NCBI GenBank assembly: GCA_023374025.1
Contig: SIJG01000038.1
Location: 1,097,104 to 1,161,103, forward strand
DNA length: 64,000 nucleotides
Source of the DNA: Heterodera schachtii
Taxonomy: Eukaryota > Nematoda > Chromadorea > Rhabditida > Heteroderidae
Direction of reading: 5' to 3'
The first letter of the stretch is position 1; each line of letters opens with the position of its first letter. Both the position numbers and the translations under genes were made by a program. Positions 1 through 9,922 of this stretch are shown in pieces. The notes under the pieces were generated by a model that worked only from the letters and a program-made list of their open reading frames with translations, had not been told where the DNA came from and did no database searches.

Positions 1-23
1 TACAATTAAGTTGGTTTTTTCGT

Positions 24-90
24 CTTAGTGGTCTGTGAGTTAGTCAAAAAATGGGGGGTCTCAGGTTCGAATCCATTACATGTTATAACT
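24..90 (+). repeat. tRNA-like (SINE or tRNA pseudogene) fragment
   Basis: A perfect pol III B-box-like motif, GGTTCGAATCC, lies at about 64-74, preceded by TTAGTGGTC, which resembles an A-box/D-arm. I could not form a good acceptor stem or T-stem, so this is not an intact tRNA. It could be a tRNA-derived SINE head or a decayed tRNA. I saw no second copy in the window. Confidence 0.3.
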
Positions 91-213
91 GTATTGAGTT
101 TTTAAGGCAAATAAATATATGTGAAATGATAAAACAGTTTTTAAAGAAGCTCAGAATTTTTTTAAATTTTTATATCCTGTAAAACAAAAAAAAAACCTTT
201 TATCCAACTTTGT

Positions 214-1130
214 TTATTCAAAATCGAATTGTTCTTCTTCGTTGCTTTCTTCGTCCGTCTCCCGTCGGTCACCAATTTCTTCTTGTTGTTCTTCACGGTC
301 CTTAAGCATGGAAATTTGATTTTGAACCCAATTTTCACCAAACTGACCCGCTTCATTTCGTCAATTTTTCCTGTGTCGAGAAGCCAATTTGACACAAAAT
401 GATGTTCCAACAATTGTCGCATTTGTTCTTCGTCGGGCATTGTTTTCCAAAGCTGTTCCAACCGCCTCCATACCGAATGCAATGCTTCATCGCCTAAAAA
501 AATTCGGGCTAAAATTTCAAAATGCTTTTTGACCCTGCTCGTCCAAAAGTGCCAAAAATTGGTGTTGTCGGGCGAAGGGCACAAAATGGTTCAACAGCAA
601 GTGGACCTTAGGTTTTAAGGCGAGCAATGTGCGCATCCGTGGCTGATCGTTGAGAAATGTCCGAAATTGTTCAATCGACGTTTCCAATTCGTCCAAATCC
701 CGTGGCGACAGTGGCTGGCCTTAAATTTTATTTTTATTTTCAAGAAAGACAAAACAAAATGCACTTTTGTAAAAGTTTGTATCTTTGCCAAGTGTCCCAT
801 GGTTTTGCAAATGATTTGAGGCCATTCAGCTGAGTAAAGCCTCTCCAATTGGTCAGCATGAATCAGAACATTTCTGATTGAATTCCCCGTCATGTCCTTT
901 TTTCTGAACGCTTCCCTCCTGGCCGAGATGCTTCTGAAAAATCCGTTCGCAATTTCCGCGTTTTCAGTTGATCCTTCGAGCTCTTTGATCAGTGCATTTC
1001 CAATGCCCTGGAAGACATGGAAAGGCGCCAGAACTATTCGGTCAAATTCCAATTTTCTAGTTTTTAAAATTTCTTCAAATTTTGCATAGGCCCATATTTT
1101 GGCCCCCTCTATCGAATCCCTGTTTATTTT
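214..1130 (-). pseudogene. Decayed or spliced transposon-type gene
   Basis: Minus-strand coding sequence in at least three blocks. The 5' block (about 1130-765) includes the motif APFHVFQGIGNAL. The middle block (about 721-534) reads QPLSPRDLDEL and then KVHLLLNHFVPFARQH and DEQG. A 40-nt GT...AG intron at 533-494 joins DEQG to DEALHSVWRRLEQLW in frame. The last part ends in an acidic tail (EEQFDFE) with its stop at 214-216. The pattern K-H-LLL-H-PFA, then EQG, then E-LH recalls DDE-type or lin-15B-like proteins of nematode transposons; this is from memory, not a search. The frame does not connect cleanly between the first two blocks, nor just before the acidic tail, so I treat it as decayed. 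A functional gene with unrecognised introns is possible. Confidence 0.5.
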
Positions 1131-1554
1131 TTGGAAGTTATGTTTTTAACTCGAGATCGGCTCTTGCGTTTTTACAAGGGAAATTCCCAAAAAAATTTTA
1201 AGGTTTGCAAAGTTTTGGCGTTCTGATTACTAAATAAATAATAAACTTATTTGTACTTGGAGCCCAAAATTGAATCGGCGACATGAAGTTTGGGCACCGG
1301 GAAGTTTGGGCACCAGGAAGTTTGGGCACCAGAAATTTGGGCACCGGGAAGTTTCGGCACCAGAGGGAGGGATTAAAAAAAATAAAACAAAATAAATATA
1401 TAAAATATTATATATAAATCATTATAATTTAGTAATTTTAACAACCGTTGTGCTCAAAAATTTCTATGTTCATGAAAATTAAAAAAATTATGTATGGGAA
1501 CCTGGCATCTTATGTATTATTTAGTCAATTCTTACGGTTGTTTAAACGTATAGT

Positions 1555-2095
1555 TAATGTGTACTAGTTTCTTTGGACTTAGAGCTGAGTACGCGGCTTA
1601 GTTGGGCCCAAATATCAAGAACCCGTATGTTGTGTCTTTTACTTTTAAAATGCAAATTTATTGAAGAAATAAAATAAAAGACAAACAAGAAATAAATATG
1701 AAAATGAAAGTCAGAAGAAATGGCGGAGTGAAGGAGCAAAATTTAAAATGATGTGTGGAGGAGGCGACAACTGAGAGGAAGCATTGATATTTAAGGACGG
1801 GTCAAAGAGGGAATGGCTGAAATCAATAATAGTGATGTTCAGCATTAAAAGCGCGGGAAATTTAAAATATGAACAAATGATCATTCCCAACACCGTATAA
1901 TTCTATTTAAATTAAAAAATTTAGTCTTGAACAGACAGAGCCTTGTAATTATAAATTATATAAATAATACATATGTATACATTGATGTAGAATGAATGGT
2001 AATGAGTCTAGCGAAATAAGCATGCTTAATCGAGTGAATATTCGATAAAAAACACTTTCTATTCCTAACTTTATTAAATTTTCTATGCTTTTAAT
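1555..2095 (+). repeat. Dispersed repeat, copy 1 (partner at 44525-44785)
   Basis: Blocks TTGGACTTAGA, GTCTTGAACAGAC, GAGTGAATATTC and TTTCTATTCCTAACTT occur in the same order at 44.5-44.8 kb. The second copy is shorter and lacks the insertion that begins at 2098 here. Confidence 0.65.
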
Positions 2096-2347
2096 TACCG
2101 TATTTCCTGAATTAGTACTCCCGGGGGTTCTATTTTTCAACACCCCTCAAAGGGGGGGTTGTAATTCAGGGGGGGGGGGGTACTAATTCAGGGGGGGGGG
2201 TTTATTTTTCAACCCTCATTTTTCAAAAACCCAGCAAAAATGGCGATTTTTTTGTAACATTTCGCCAAAATAGCGAACTTTTTACATTTGTTTTTAGCTC
2301 ATAATAGCGAGCCTTTTTTGTGATTTCATTTTTTTATAGCTAATAAT

Positions 2348-3123
2348 CAGGGTGGCCAAGTTTTTTTGAAATAAGACAAAATGGCTCAAAAACTAAGATT
2401 CGGGCCCCAAAAATAAGATTTTTCTTAAACTAATAATAGCGCGAAGGAAACGCAATAAAAACATGAAAAATCGACTTTAAGCAATATTTTATTAGCATAA
2501 AAACAAGGCCTTCAACTGAAAGCTTTCAAAATCATCATTTGGGGTCAAAATCACATTTTGCAAAATTTTATTTAAAATTAAAAAATCAATAAAAATGTCT
2601 TTTTTCGTGGCGCGCTTTTTCCAAAAAAACTTTTTGGGGATCGGGGGGTGTCCGGTGGTGCCGGTAGGCGCCGCCGGGAAAGTTTTTGAAAATTTCACTG
2701 CAATTTGTTAACAGATTTCCACCAAAAAACGACCAATTTTTGAGATTTTGAGCCAATTTTATGAAAAAAAAGTTTTGGGGACCCGGCGGTGCCGATAGGC
2801 GCCGCCGGAGGAAAAATAGAAACTTAAATCAATTTTTAACAAATTTTAAAATTTTGGGGAATTTTACAATCACGAAAATGAAATAAAAATGTAATTTTTT
2901 TCAAAAATCAAATTAAATCAAATATTCGCTTCAATAGAAAATAATATGTCAAAACAGTCATTCAAATTTTACATTTTTATTTTCAAATTCAAAAATAAGT
3001 ACAAAATAAGCACAAAACGCTAAAATAAGCACAAATCTTAGAAATAAGCACATTTTAGCTTTCTAAGATCCAACCCCTCAAAATAAGCACAAATCTTAGA
3101 AATAAGCACACTTGGCTACCCTG
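2348..3123. mobile_element. Complete non-autonomous hAT element (element C)
   Basis: Flanked by the exact 8-bp duplication CTAATAAT (2340-2347 and 3124-3131). Ends are CAGGGTGGCCAAG and CTTGGCTACCCTG, nearly perfect inverted repeats of hAT type. The interior has the AAAATAAG-rich segments and the GC-rich block GGTAGGCGCCGCCGG that recur as fragments at 4440-5010, 47480-47768 and 54330-54620. No transposase ORF. It sits inside the left half of element B. Confidence 0.85.
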
Positions 3124-3164
3124 CTAATAATAGCCAACTTTTTCTGTACCAAATTTCATTTATA

Positions 3165-3660
3165 GCAAATTGATCAGATCACTCCTTCATGGTGATCCGG
3201 AAAGTCAAAAATGGCTTGAAATCGGGAAAATTTTAAAAAAAAATTCCTAGGGGGTTGTAAAAAATTTTCTGAAAAAAATCAGCATAAACATCTGAAAGAG
3301 CATGAAATGCTCTACAATATGCAAAAGACCGCAAGTCTCTACGACTTATACCTTTTGAGGTATGGGCACTTAAATTTCGGTGTCTACAAAAAGTACTGTA
3401 TTTCTTAAGAAAATAGTGCATTTTACAGTAGAGATGATCAACATCAAAATTAAAGTGCCCATACCTAGGCGACTATAAGTCGTAGACCCAATATTCAAAA
3501 GGTAATTCTGTAGAGAATTTTGTACCCCTTATGATAGGCCTACTCAAATTTTTCAGAAAATTTTTTACAACCCCCTAGGAATTTTTTTTTAAAATTTTCC
3601 CGATTTCAAGCCATTTTTGACTTTCCGGATCACCATGAAGGAGTGATCTGATCAATTTGC
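3165..3660. repeat. Long inverted repeat (hairpin, element D)
   Basis: Arms of about 110 bp: GCAAATTGATCAGATCACTC at the left and its complement ending at 3660, with GGATCACCATGAAGGAG inside. A second, inner palindrome includes CTACGACTTATA paired with TATAAGTCGTAG. The repeat may be a MITE nested in element B or simply the centre of B's palindrome; no clear TSD was seen. Confidence 0.7.
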
Positions 3661-4439
3661 TGTAAACGACTTTTTTGATCAGCATCAAAAGTTAGCCTAG
3701 CAAGAATTTTTTCAGAATTTTTGGCCCACTAAATATTGAGTTAAATCAAATGAAAATTTTTATTATAAACATATGACCACCCGAAAATAGAGTATGTCAG
3801 ACAAAGTCAAATGTAATTCGGGCATCAACCGGTATTTAGCTTAATGTTTGGTATCATTTGAAAGCCCATTAAAAATGCTACAAAACGGTTAAGATTGTAG
3901 GCCTATAAAAGAGCTTACTAAAATTTTATTTAAAATTATTTTCGGAATTAAAAAATATTATAAACATATGACCATGACTGTATGATTGCCCTTTAGGGTT
4001 TCTTGGCCATACAAAAAGTTGGCTTACCTATTTTTGGAAAAAAAAATTTTTGGAGGGGGGTTATAATTCAGGGGGGGGGGTACTAATTCAGGGGGGGGGG
4101 GTTATATTTTTCAACCACCCTTCAAAGGGGGGTTATAATTCAGGGGGGGGTACTAATTCAGGGGGGGGGGTACTAATTCAGGGGGGGGGGGTTATATTTT
4201 TCAACCACCCTCCAAAGGGGGGTTATAATTCAGGGGGGGGGGGGTACTAATTCAGGGGGGGGGGTACTAATTCAGGAAATACGGTAGATGGTTGCAATTT
4301 ATAGACAAATAAAAATATATTTTTTTAAATCCTTAATTTGGTGCCCAAACTTCCCGGTGCCCAAACTTCCGCCCCCCATTGAATCGCCGTGTACCATTAT
4401 TTTAATTGAATAAAAATTATTTTTTTTTCATTTTTAAAG

Positions 4440-5010
4440 AACCTATAAACACACAAATTAACCAAATATTTGGTTGGTATTTTTTTGACAAATTCTGTTA
4501 ACAAATCTCACTCAAAATTTCAAAATTTTCCGGCGGCGCCTATCGGCACCCCCGGACCCCGCCCCGACCCCAATTTTCCAAAAAAGTTTTTTCGAAAAAA
4601 CAGCGCCACAAAAACAGCGATTTAAGAAATTGTTAATTTATTTAAAAAATCCAGAATTTTGGGACCCAGAAAATTCCAAGATCCCCCCCTGAAATGAAAA
4701 TTTTTAAAAATTTTACTCGAATTCGTCCCCCAAAACGAAAATACAAAATTTTATGGGTACATTTTTGATTATTGGCAATTTTCGTAACAAAGTGCACTCA
4801 AATTTTCAAATTTTTTTTTTAAAAAATTTTTCTTGGGAAAATTCCCGGTTGGTCCCGGCTTTTCTCGTGGTCCCGATCCCGGTCCCGGACGAAAATCGAG
4901 GTCCCGGTCCCGACTTTTCTAGTCCCGGCAAGTCCCGGTCCCGGTTTTTGTCAAAAATCCCGGTCCCGCTCAGCTCTATTCTTAACCAAAATTTTAATTT
5001 ATTTTGATGT
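4440..5010. mobile_element. hAT-derived fragments
   Basis: About 4490-4620 matches the GC-rich core of element C in reverse orientation (CCGGCGGCGCCTATCGGCAC). Positions 4840-4980 are a run of CCCGGTCCCGG-type units like those in the BED-containing element at 57158-57925, ending at a half-terminus CTCAGCTCTA. The other end was not found, so these are fragments. Confidence 0.5.
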
Positions 5011-5228
5011 GTAGTATGCTTATTGGAAAAATGCATTCAAAAATCTCGAAAAATATAATTATTTCAGTTGTAATCTTTAATCTATAAAAAAAAAATTTCT
5101 TGGTAGTGTTTTGAGCAGTTATTTTTACACCAAAAATTTTCATTTCTAAATATTTGCTCAATATTTCAGTGCATTTTTTCGTAAATGTTAAATATTTGGG
5201 ATTTTATAAATATTTGTCTCATCCCTAG

Positions 5229-5481
5229 CACTATGGGTACGCCCCACTGTGCAGAGAAAAGCCTAGTACTATCTCGTCATTTTCTTTTTCTTTGTAATTT
5301 CTCTCACTTTGGCGTACTATCTCTTCATTTTAATTATGTAAAAAACAACATTTACTTCGTGATGTTTAACTTTTTTTTCGGCATGTTAAATCTACACCAA
5401 ATTTTACATAGAGATAGAGAAAAAAATTATGAACAAAATTGGAGGGTTTTTAGAAACAAAAAGTGGGGCGTACCCATAGTG
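5229..5481. mobile_element. MITE, 253 bp
   Basis: Perfect 19-bp terminal inverted repeat CACTATGGGTACGCCCCAC, with its complement ending at 5481. CCCTAG flanks both sides directly (5223-5228 and 5482-5487), a likely target duplication. It lies about 55 bp upstream of the CRELD start codon, so it forms much of the gene's proximal upstream region. Class is uncertain: the CACTA start suggests CMC, but a 6-bp duplication is not typical of that class. Confidence 0.75.
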
Positions 5482-5524
5482 CCCTAGTCATAATAATTTT
5501 AAGTGTTTTTTTTTAATTTTCCCA

Positions 5525-5534
5525 TTAAATTTAG
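5525..5534 (+). promoter_or_regulatory. Possible trans- or cis-splice acceptor before the CRELD start
   Basis: TTAAATTTAG ends four bases before the ATG at 5539. In nematodes such a site next to a start codon is often a spliced-leader acceptor. It is a weak signal in AT-rich DNA. Confidence 0.3.
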
Positions 5535-5538
5535 TCAA

Positions 5539-7590
5539 ATGTCCTTTGTCCTCCTTCGTCCATCATCATCATCATTACCTTCGCGGTTAACATTTCTGCT
5601 GTTCTTTTTACTGGTCAATTTGTACTACCTAGTCAAATCTGCAAGTAATTCTTTCATCAATGACAAGTGCATGACTTGCAAATTTTTGTCGAAAACTTTT
5701 TTAGAAGTAATATTTCAAAATTTAATCTGCTTTAACACATATTAATATTTTAGGGACTGGAAAAAACTGAGAAACTTCATTTTGGTGGCGGAAATACCGA
5801 CTGGGAAGAACGAAATTTGGGCAGATTTAAAACAAGGTAATTCTGTCAATAAATATCCATTTATTTTTTGATAGGCAAAATTTTTCTTGGACCTGCTCGG
5901 TCCAGACTTTCAAAAGACCAAACTAATTATTTTTTATAGTGAAACTCGTTTCGTTGAAATATTGGATTACGTTTGCAAAAAGGATTCATCTGCTGAGATT
6001 GGATTTAGTGGAATTAAGGATTTGCAGTTTAAGGTAATAAAAGAATTTATGGCAAAAAATATTCCATTCGAAATATTCTTTTTAAGTGTCATTCTCTGCT
6101 GGAAGCCCATGAAGAACTGCTGGGACAATGGTTTTTTGAGCATCAAGATAACGGACCAACTCTCGGGAAATATTTATGCATTGAGAATTTAAAACTTTGT
6201 TGTGACGAAGGCTATTTTGGCGCGGATTGTTCTCCATGTCCCGGGATGAAACTCTCGGGCAAACCTTGTTTCGGGAATGGACAATGCCAAGTGCTTTTTT
6301 CCATAAAAATAATTCTAAAAAAGACTAAAAATAAAGGGCAACGGAACACGGAATGGCAATGGGACGTGTTCTTGCCATGCGGGTTATGTCGGCAAAATGT
6401 GCAGCAATTGCGATTCGTCTTATTTTGCAGTTTCACAAAATTCGTCTTACATTGAATGCGAAGGTCGGAAATTCGCTTCACATTTTTAGTTCATTTTCTT
6501 TAATTATAAAACAAATATTATGTTAGATTAATACTTTTTCGAACCTTTTCAGAATGTTTCGACGGATGTTCTAGTGGTTGCGTTGGTCCGAGCCCAAAAG
6601 ATTGTCGGTCTTGCCGAATTGGGTATAAAATGGATCCTGAAATCGGCTGTAATGGTTGGTACCGCACGGAAACAATGCCAATTGATATTAGCCTCGAAAA
6701 TTTCTACTTATGGTCTTTCCAAATGTGTAATTATTGCTGTAGTAATAATTCGCACGATTTAATTATTTAATGGGGTGAATTTCACTATTTTAACATTAGA
6801 CACCGACTGGACCCTTTTGTTATTTTAATATTTCGTTTATTTCAATGTCCATCTTTTACATTATTTGTTCGCTAACTTTGAATTTCTTTCCGTCAGATAT
6901 CGACGAATGTGCAGAGGAAGGAAAATGTGACAAATCCAATGAAAAATGTGTCAACACTCCTGGGTATTTGTACACTTACAATTAACACCCATAAATTAAA
7001 TCGTTCCCTTTGAGTTCTTTCGAATGCCAATGCGTCGACGGGTTTAAACGATTGGACTCCGGCGAATGTTCCGTGGATGTCGAAGGTGAGCAAGCGGTTG
7101 AATAATCTCTTTTGGAGAAAAGATGGACGGGCTGTAGGCGAACTGTTTAAGCTCATCCCAGTGTTCCATGGCTTCAACCGGGCGAGAAACTTCGGCTTTT
7201 TCCTATTTCGGCCTCTTCCTTATAACTGTTTTTGTTTTTACAATGCATCGCTCAACATTAGCGATCTTTCTGGCCGTTTCTGCCATTTTTGCCGTTCTTC
7301 TGATTGACCTTTTCTTCGGCGATGGCTTTCTCCTTCTGTTCAGGCATTTCCTTTCTGGGTCTTACCATTCAATTTCTTCAATTCCTCTTTAGAAGGCATT
7401 TTCCTACAGTCCGAAGATTTTTGGGGCTGTTTTTTTACATAAATTTTTAGGTAAAACTGATGAAATTGGGAGCACTGACAATGATGATACTGCTGATATT
7501 GGTGGTGCTGAGGCAAAATCTTCAGAGGAAACGGAGGCGGACGAAAAGCTCAAAATTGACAAAGAGAACGGTGAACACGATGAGTTGTGA
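5539..7590 (+). CDS. crld-1: CRELD protein (cysteine-rich with EGF-like domains), ER form
   Basis: Predicted exons: 5539-5706, 5754-5836, 5940-6033, 6087-6290, 6337-6463, 6553-6654, 6897-6963, 7015-7085 and 7451-7590. They sum to 1056 nt, exactly 352 codons with the stop. Residues 1-35 hold a hydrophobic signal sequence. CMTC (44-47), HFGGGNTDWEE and TSETRFVEIL mark the N-terminal CRELD/WE domain. Cysteine-rich repeats follow (GYFGADCSPCPG, GTCSCHAGYVGKMCSNC, furin-like CFDGCSSGC), then a calcium-binding EGF starting DIDEC. An acidic tail ends in HDEL, an ER retrieval signal. Length and ending resemble CRELD2-type soluble proteins, which assist folding of disulfide-rich or receptor proteins in the ER. 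Two acceptors (6086 and 6336) are AAG, which is non-consensus. The symbol is by homology to C. elegans crld-1. Confidence 0.9.
7187..7392 (+). other. Possible alternative membrane-anchoring exon in the last CRELD intron
   Basis: Inside the 365-nt intron 7086-7450, an acceptor after GAG at 7186 would continue in frame from exon 8. It would read two hydrophobic stretches, FGLFLITVFVF and LAIFLAVSAIFAVLLI, separated by a short loop, to a stop at 7390-7392. CRELD1-type proteins end in two adjacent membrane segments, and C. elegans crld-1 is known to make membrane and soluble forms. The acceptor has a poor pyrimidine tract; AG at 7260-7261 is also in frame but keeps only one segment. Confidence 0.4.
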
Positions 7591-8171
7591 TATTTGTTTA
7601 TGGGTCGACCTGAGTTAGGGAGAGGATGGCTTTCTGATGTTTGTATTGTTGCTCATTTTTTGAACGTTTGTTGTTTCTATTTTTGACTGGGTATTTATTT
7701 GTGTAAATGGTTATTCTCAAAAGGTATTATTTGGCTTGGTTTTTGCCCAATCATTTGGCTATTAAATGCCTTGGCATTTCNTGAAAGATTTTCACACCAC
7801 TAATGAATGGCATTTTTTGTGGGGAAAGGCAAAAAAGTTCATATATCTTTAAATAGATTTTAATTTACAATTTTTGTGTTAAATGCGATCCAAAATGATC
7901 AAAAATTGACAGGAGCTTCCCAGCTGGTATAATTTATATCGTGTTCAATTTCTATTAGTCTGAGCAAATTGAATATTAGGATGACGTGTAAATCATTAAG
8001 AAAGAAAAAGGCTGTTAATCTCCAAAATTATTTTCAATTCATTATTTGTGCTGTCAAAATATTTAAATTATTCGGTTGTCCTTAATGCTTTTTGACACAT
8101 TGCACCCGTTGGCCCTTGGGAAAGGCTTTTTCTCTGAATTAATTTCACTTTTTTTTTTGAAATTGTGTATA
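7591..8171. other. CRELD 3' flank
   Basis: Non-coding, AT-rich sequence after the CRELD stop. One undetermined base (n) is at 7781. I saw no further gene or repeat before the minisatellite. Confidence 0.6.
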
Positions 8172-8374
8172 TCCTCAAATGTCGGGTCCTCAAAAGTCGG
8201 GTCCTCAAATGTCGGGAATATCCTCAAATGTCGGGTCCTCAAAAGTCGGGTCCTCAAATGTCGGGAATATCCGCAAAAGTCGGGTCCTCAAAAGTCGTGT
8301 CCTCAAATGTCGGGTCCTCAAATGTCAAATCCTCAAATGTCGGGTCCTCAAATGTCAAGTCCTCAAATGTCGGG
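8172..8374. repeat. 15-bp minisatellite, about 13 copies
   Basis: Unit TCCTCAAATGTCGGG with the variant TCCTCAAAAGTCGGG. The first six units form two groups of three, with AATA spacers, suggesting a higher-order repeat; later units vary at the last three bases. The unit is a multiple of three without stops, so all three forward frames are open. Those ORFs are not genes. Confidence 0.9.
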
Positions 8375-8924
8375 TAGCCAGAAATTTCACTAGAATGTTT
8401 GCGCAACTTTTCTTTCACAAATAGATAAATAAATTACTCAAAATTATTATTTAAGATTATTAAAGATTTGTTTAGCTTTTAGAATAATTTTTAAATGAAT
8501 TTTCAAAATACCTTCGTATTTTAGTATTATGACTTGCTTTTGACAGTATTTCCTGCCTAATTGGGACTGAAACACCAACTAAATTCGAAAAGTAAAAAAA
8601 TTATAATAAATTTTAGGTTTTTTCGTGAATACACATTATTTAATCCTAATCTGACTTCCATGTAAAATGTAAATTTTGGAGAAGCAAAGAGGGTTTAAAT
8701 AAAAAATATTCTAAAGTAAATTTAGTCATTTTTACTTTTTCATTTTTGGAACAAACTTTTATTCAGCTCGGTCTTTATAAATATTCTGGGATTCTTTTCT
8801 TCTCAGAAAAGAGATTGAACATTTTTCCCAACAATATTTAGTGTATAAATGATAATTCTTTAATCCTCATATATTTTTAATTTTAATGTTTTTATTACAT
8901 CCTTTTTTTATAACACTTTGAATA

Positions 8925-9110
8925 TCAGAAATAAAAATATTATTGAGTCGATTATTTTTATGTACCTTTTCCGGTTTTATATCTTTCATGTAATTGGTGC
9001 TGTTAGAATCAGAGTGTTACGAATCCTATAAGTTGCCGCCGATTATTTTTTAACTTTCTTCAATGATTAGGTATTTGCCTCAAGGCAAATTTGCAGCTAC
9101 ATTAGCTTTA
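8925..9110 (+). repeat. Dispersed repeat family, copy 1
   Basis: Shared blocks ATTGAGTCGATTATTTTTAT, AGAATCAGA, CGATTATTTTT and TTTGCCTCAAGGCAAA recur in order, in part, at 55490-55770, 56640-56710 and 63535-63670. The last block is a palindrome. No coding potential seen. Confidence 0.6.
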
Positions 9111-9793
9111 AATTTTTTGTTTGGCATAATTACATTTTTATTAAATAAGTAAATTTTTAAATTGAATTTTCTTAATTAAAAGACTGCTGTAAAAACTCGT
9201 CCGTTAAACCCTGAAACTTGCTTGACGTTATTATACATACATTATGCTGTATGAGTAAAATGACTAATCCGGTTATAAAAATTATATATTTACAGATTTT
9301 TTCTTTAACGATTTTTTCTGAAAATTTTACTTATGTTTTATTTCACATTATACATCATCAATTAAAGTAATTTTCAATCATTAAATTTATTAATACAATA
9401 ACATAATGATTATAAGTTTCTCTTGCCTCTATGTCCTTTTAAGTTACTATTATGAAGAAGAGTCTTTTACTTTAAAGAAATTTTTTTGCACAGTCGCAAT
9501 AATTACATTTTTCAAATATCTGTTTAATTAATAAAAAAAAATCCTTAGTTTATATCTTTTTAGCGTAACCCTGATTGTGAGAAATATTTGGCTATTCAAT
9601 TAAATTTTAAAATTATTAATGTTTTATTAACTTTTCGATTAATATTATAATATATTAATGAATATGTTTTAATTTTTTATTTTAATCTTAATCAATCATG
9701 AAATTTAATTATTTATTATTAGATTAATCGATTTCAATGCTAAAAAGTATTATTCTATAATTTAGTTTTATAAACTTATTTTAGCTAAATGTT

Positions 9794-9922
9794 TTACGCT
9801 TCTTGCACCTTGAAGATAAAATCTCCTCTTAACTGATTTATCTCTGTGAGCGGTATTAATTGTTCGTCTTCAATTGACACAATATTTGACAAATCACGGA
9901 ATATAACATATAATTTAGTCAT
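9794..9922 (-). CDS. Small ORF, 42 codons, unknown
   Basis: ATG start on the minus strand at 9922, stop at 9794-9796. The product begins MTKLYVIFRDL and continues SIEDEQLIPLTEINQLRGD. Its residue composition looks protein-like and its GC is above the surroundings. No domain recognised. It may be a short peptide gene, an exon relic or chance. Confidence 0.3.
   Translation of the reverse strand: MTKLYVIFRDLSNIVSIEDEQLIPLTEINQLRGDFIFKVQEA

Larger units (their letters stand above)
2098..4284. mobile_element. TA-inserted palindromic element (element B)
   Basis: The terminal inverted repeat begins CCGTATTTCCTGAATTAG at 2098 and ends with its exact complement at 4284. TA flanks both sides (2096-2097 and 4285-4286). 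Next to the termini are tandem units of the type ACTAATTCAGGGGGGGGG, in opposite orientation at the two ends, with G-runs of 7 to 12 that could form G-quadruplexes. A 2-bp TA duplication is typical of Tc1/mariner-type non-autonomous elements. The small element at 14235-14320 shares the CCGTAT terminus. Confidence 0.75.
1278..4377. mobile_element. Foldback element with 9-bp TSD (element A)
   Basis: The direct repeat ATTGAATCG at 1269-1277 and 4378-4386 is an exact 9-bp target-site duplication. The left end carries several tandem copies of a 16-bp unit (GAAGTTTGGGCACCGG); the right end carries the same unit inverted (GGTGCCCAAACTTCC). Terminal inverted arrays with a 9-bp TSD fit a non-autonomous Mutator-like or foldback transposon. 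No transposase is visible. The interior carries an older dispersed repeat and three further nested elements. Confidence 0.75.

Noticed and set aside
4050..4250. Glycine-rich ORF
   Set aside because: Translation of the G-run arrays of element B.
5185..5487. 100-codon forward ORF
   Set aside because: It runs through the MITE and its flanks; its residues come from TIR sequence.
6212..7177. Minus-strand ORFs at 6212-6481 and 6893-7177
   Set aside because: Shadows opposite the CRELD exons, whose forward reading is clearly the conserved one.
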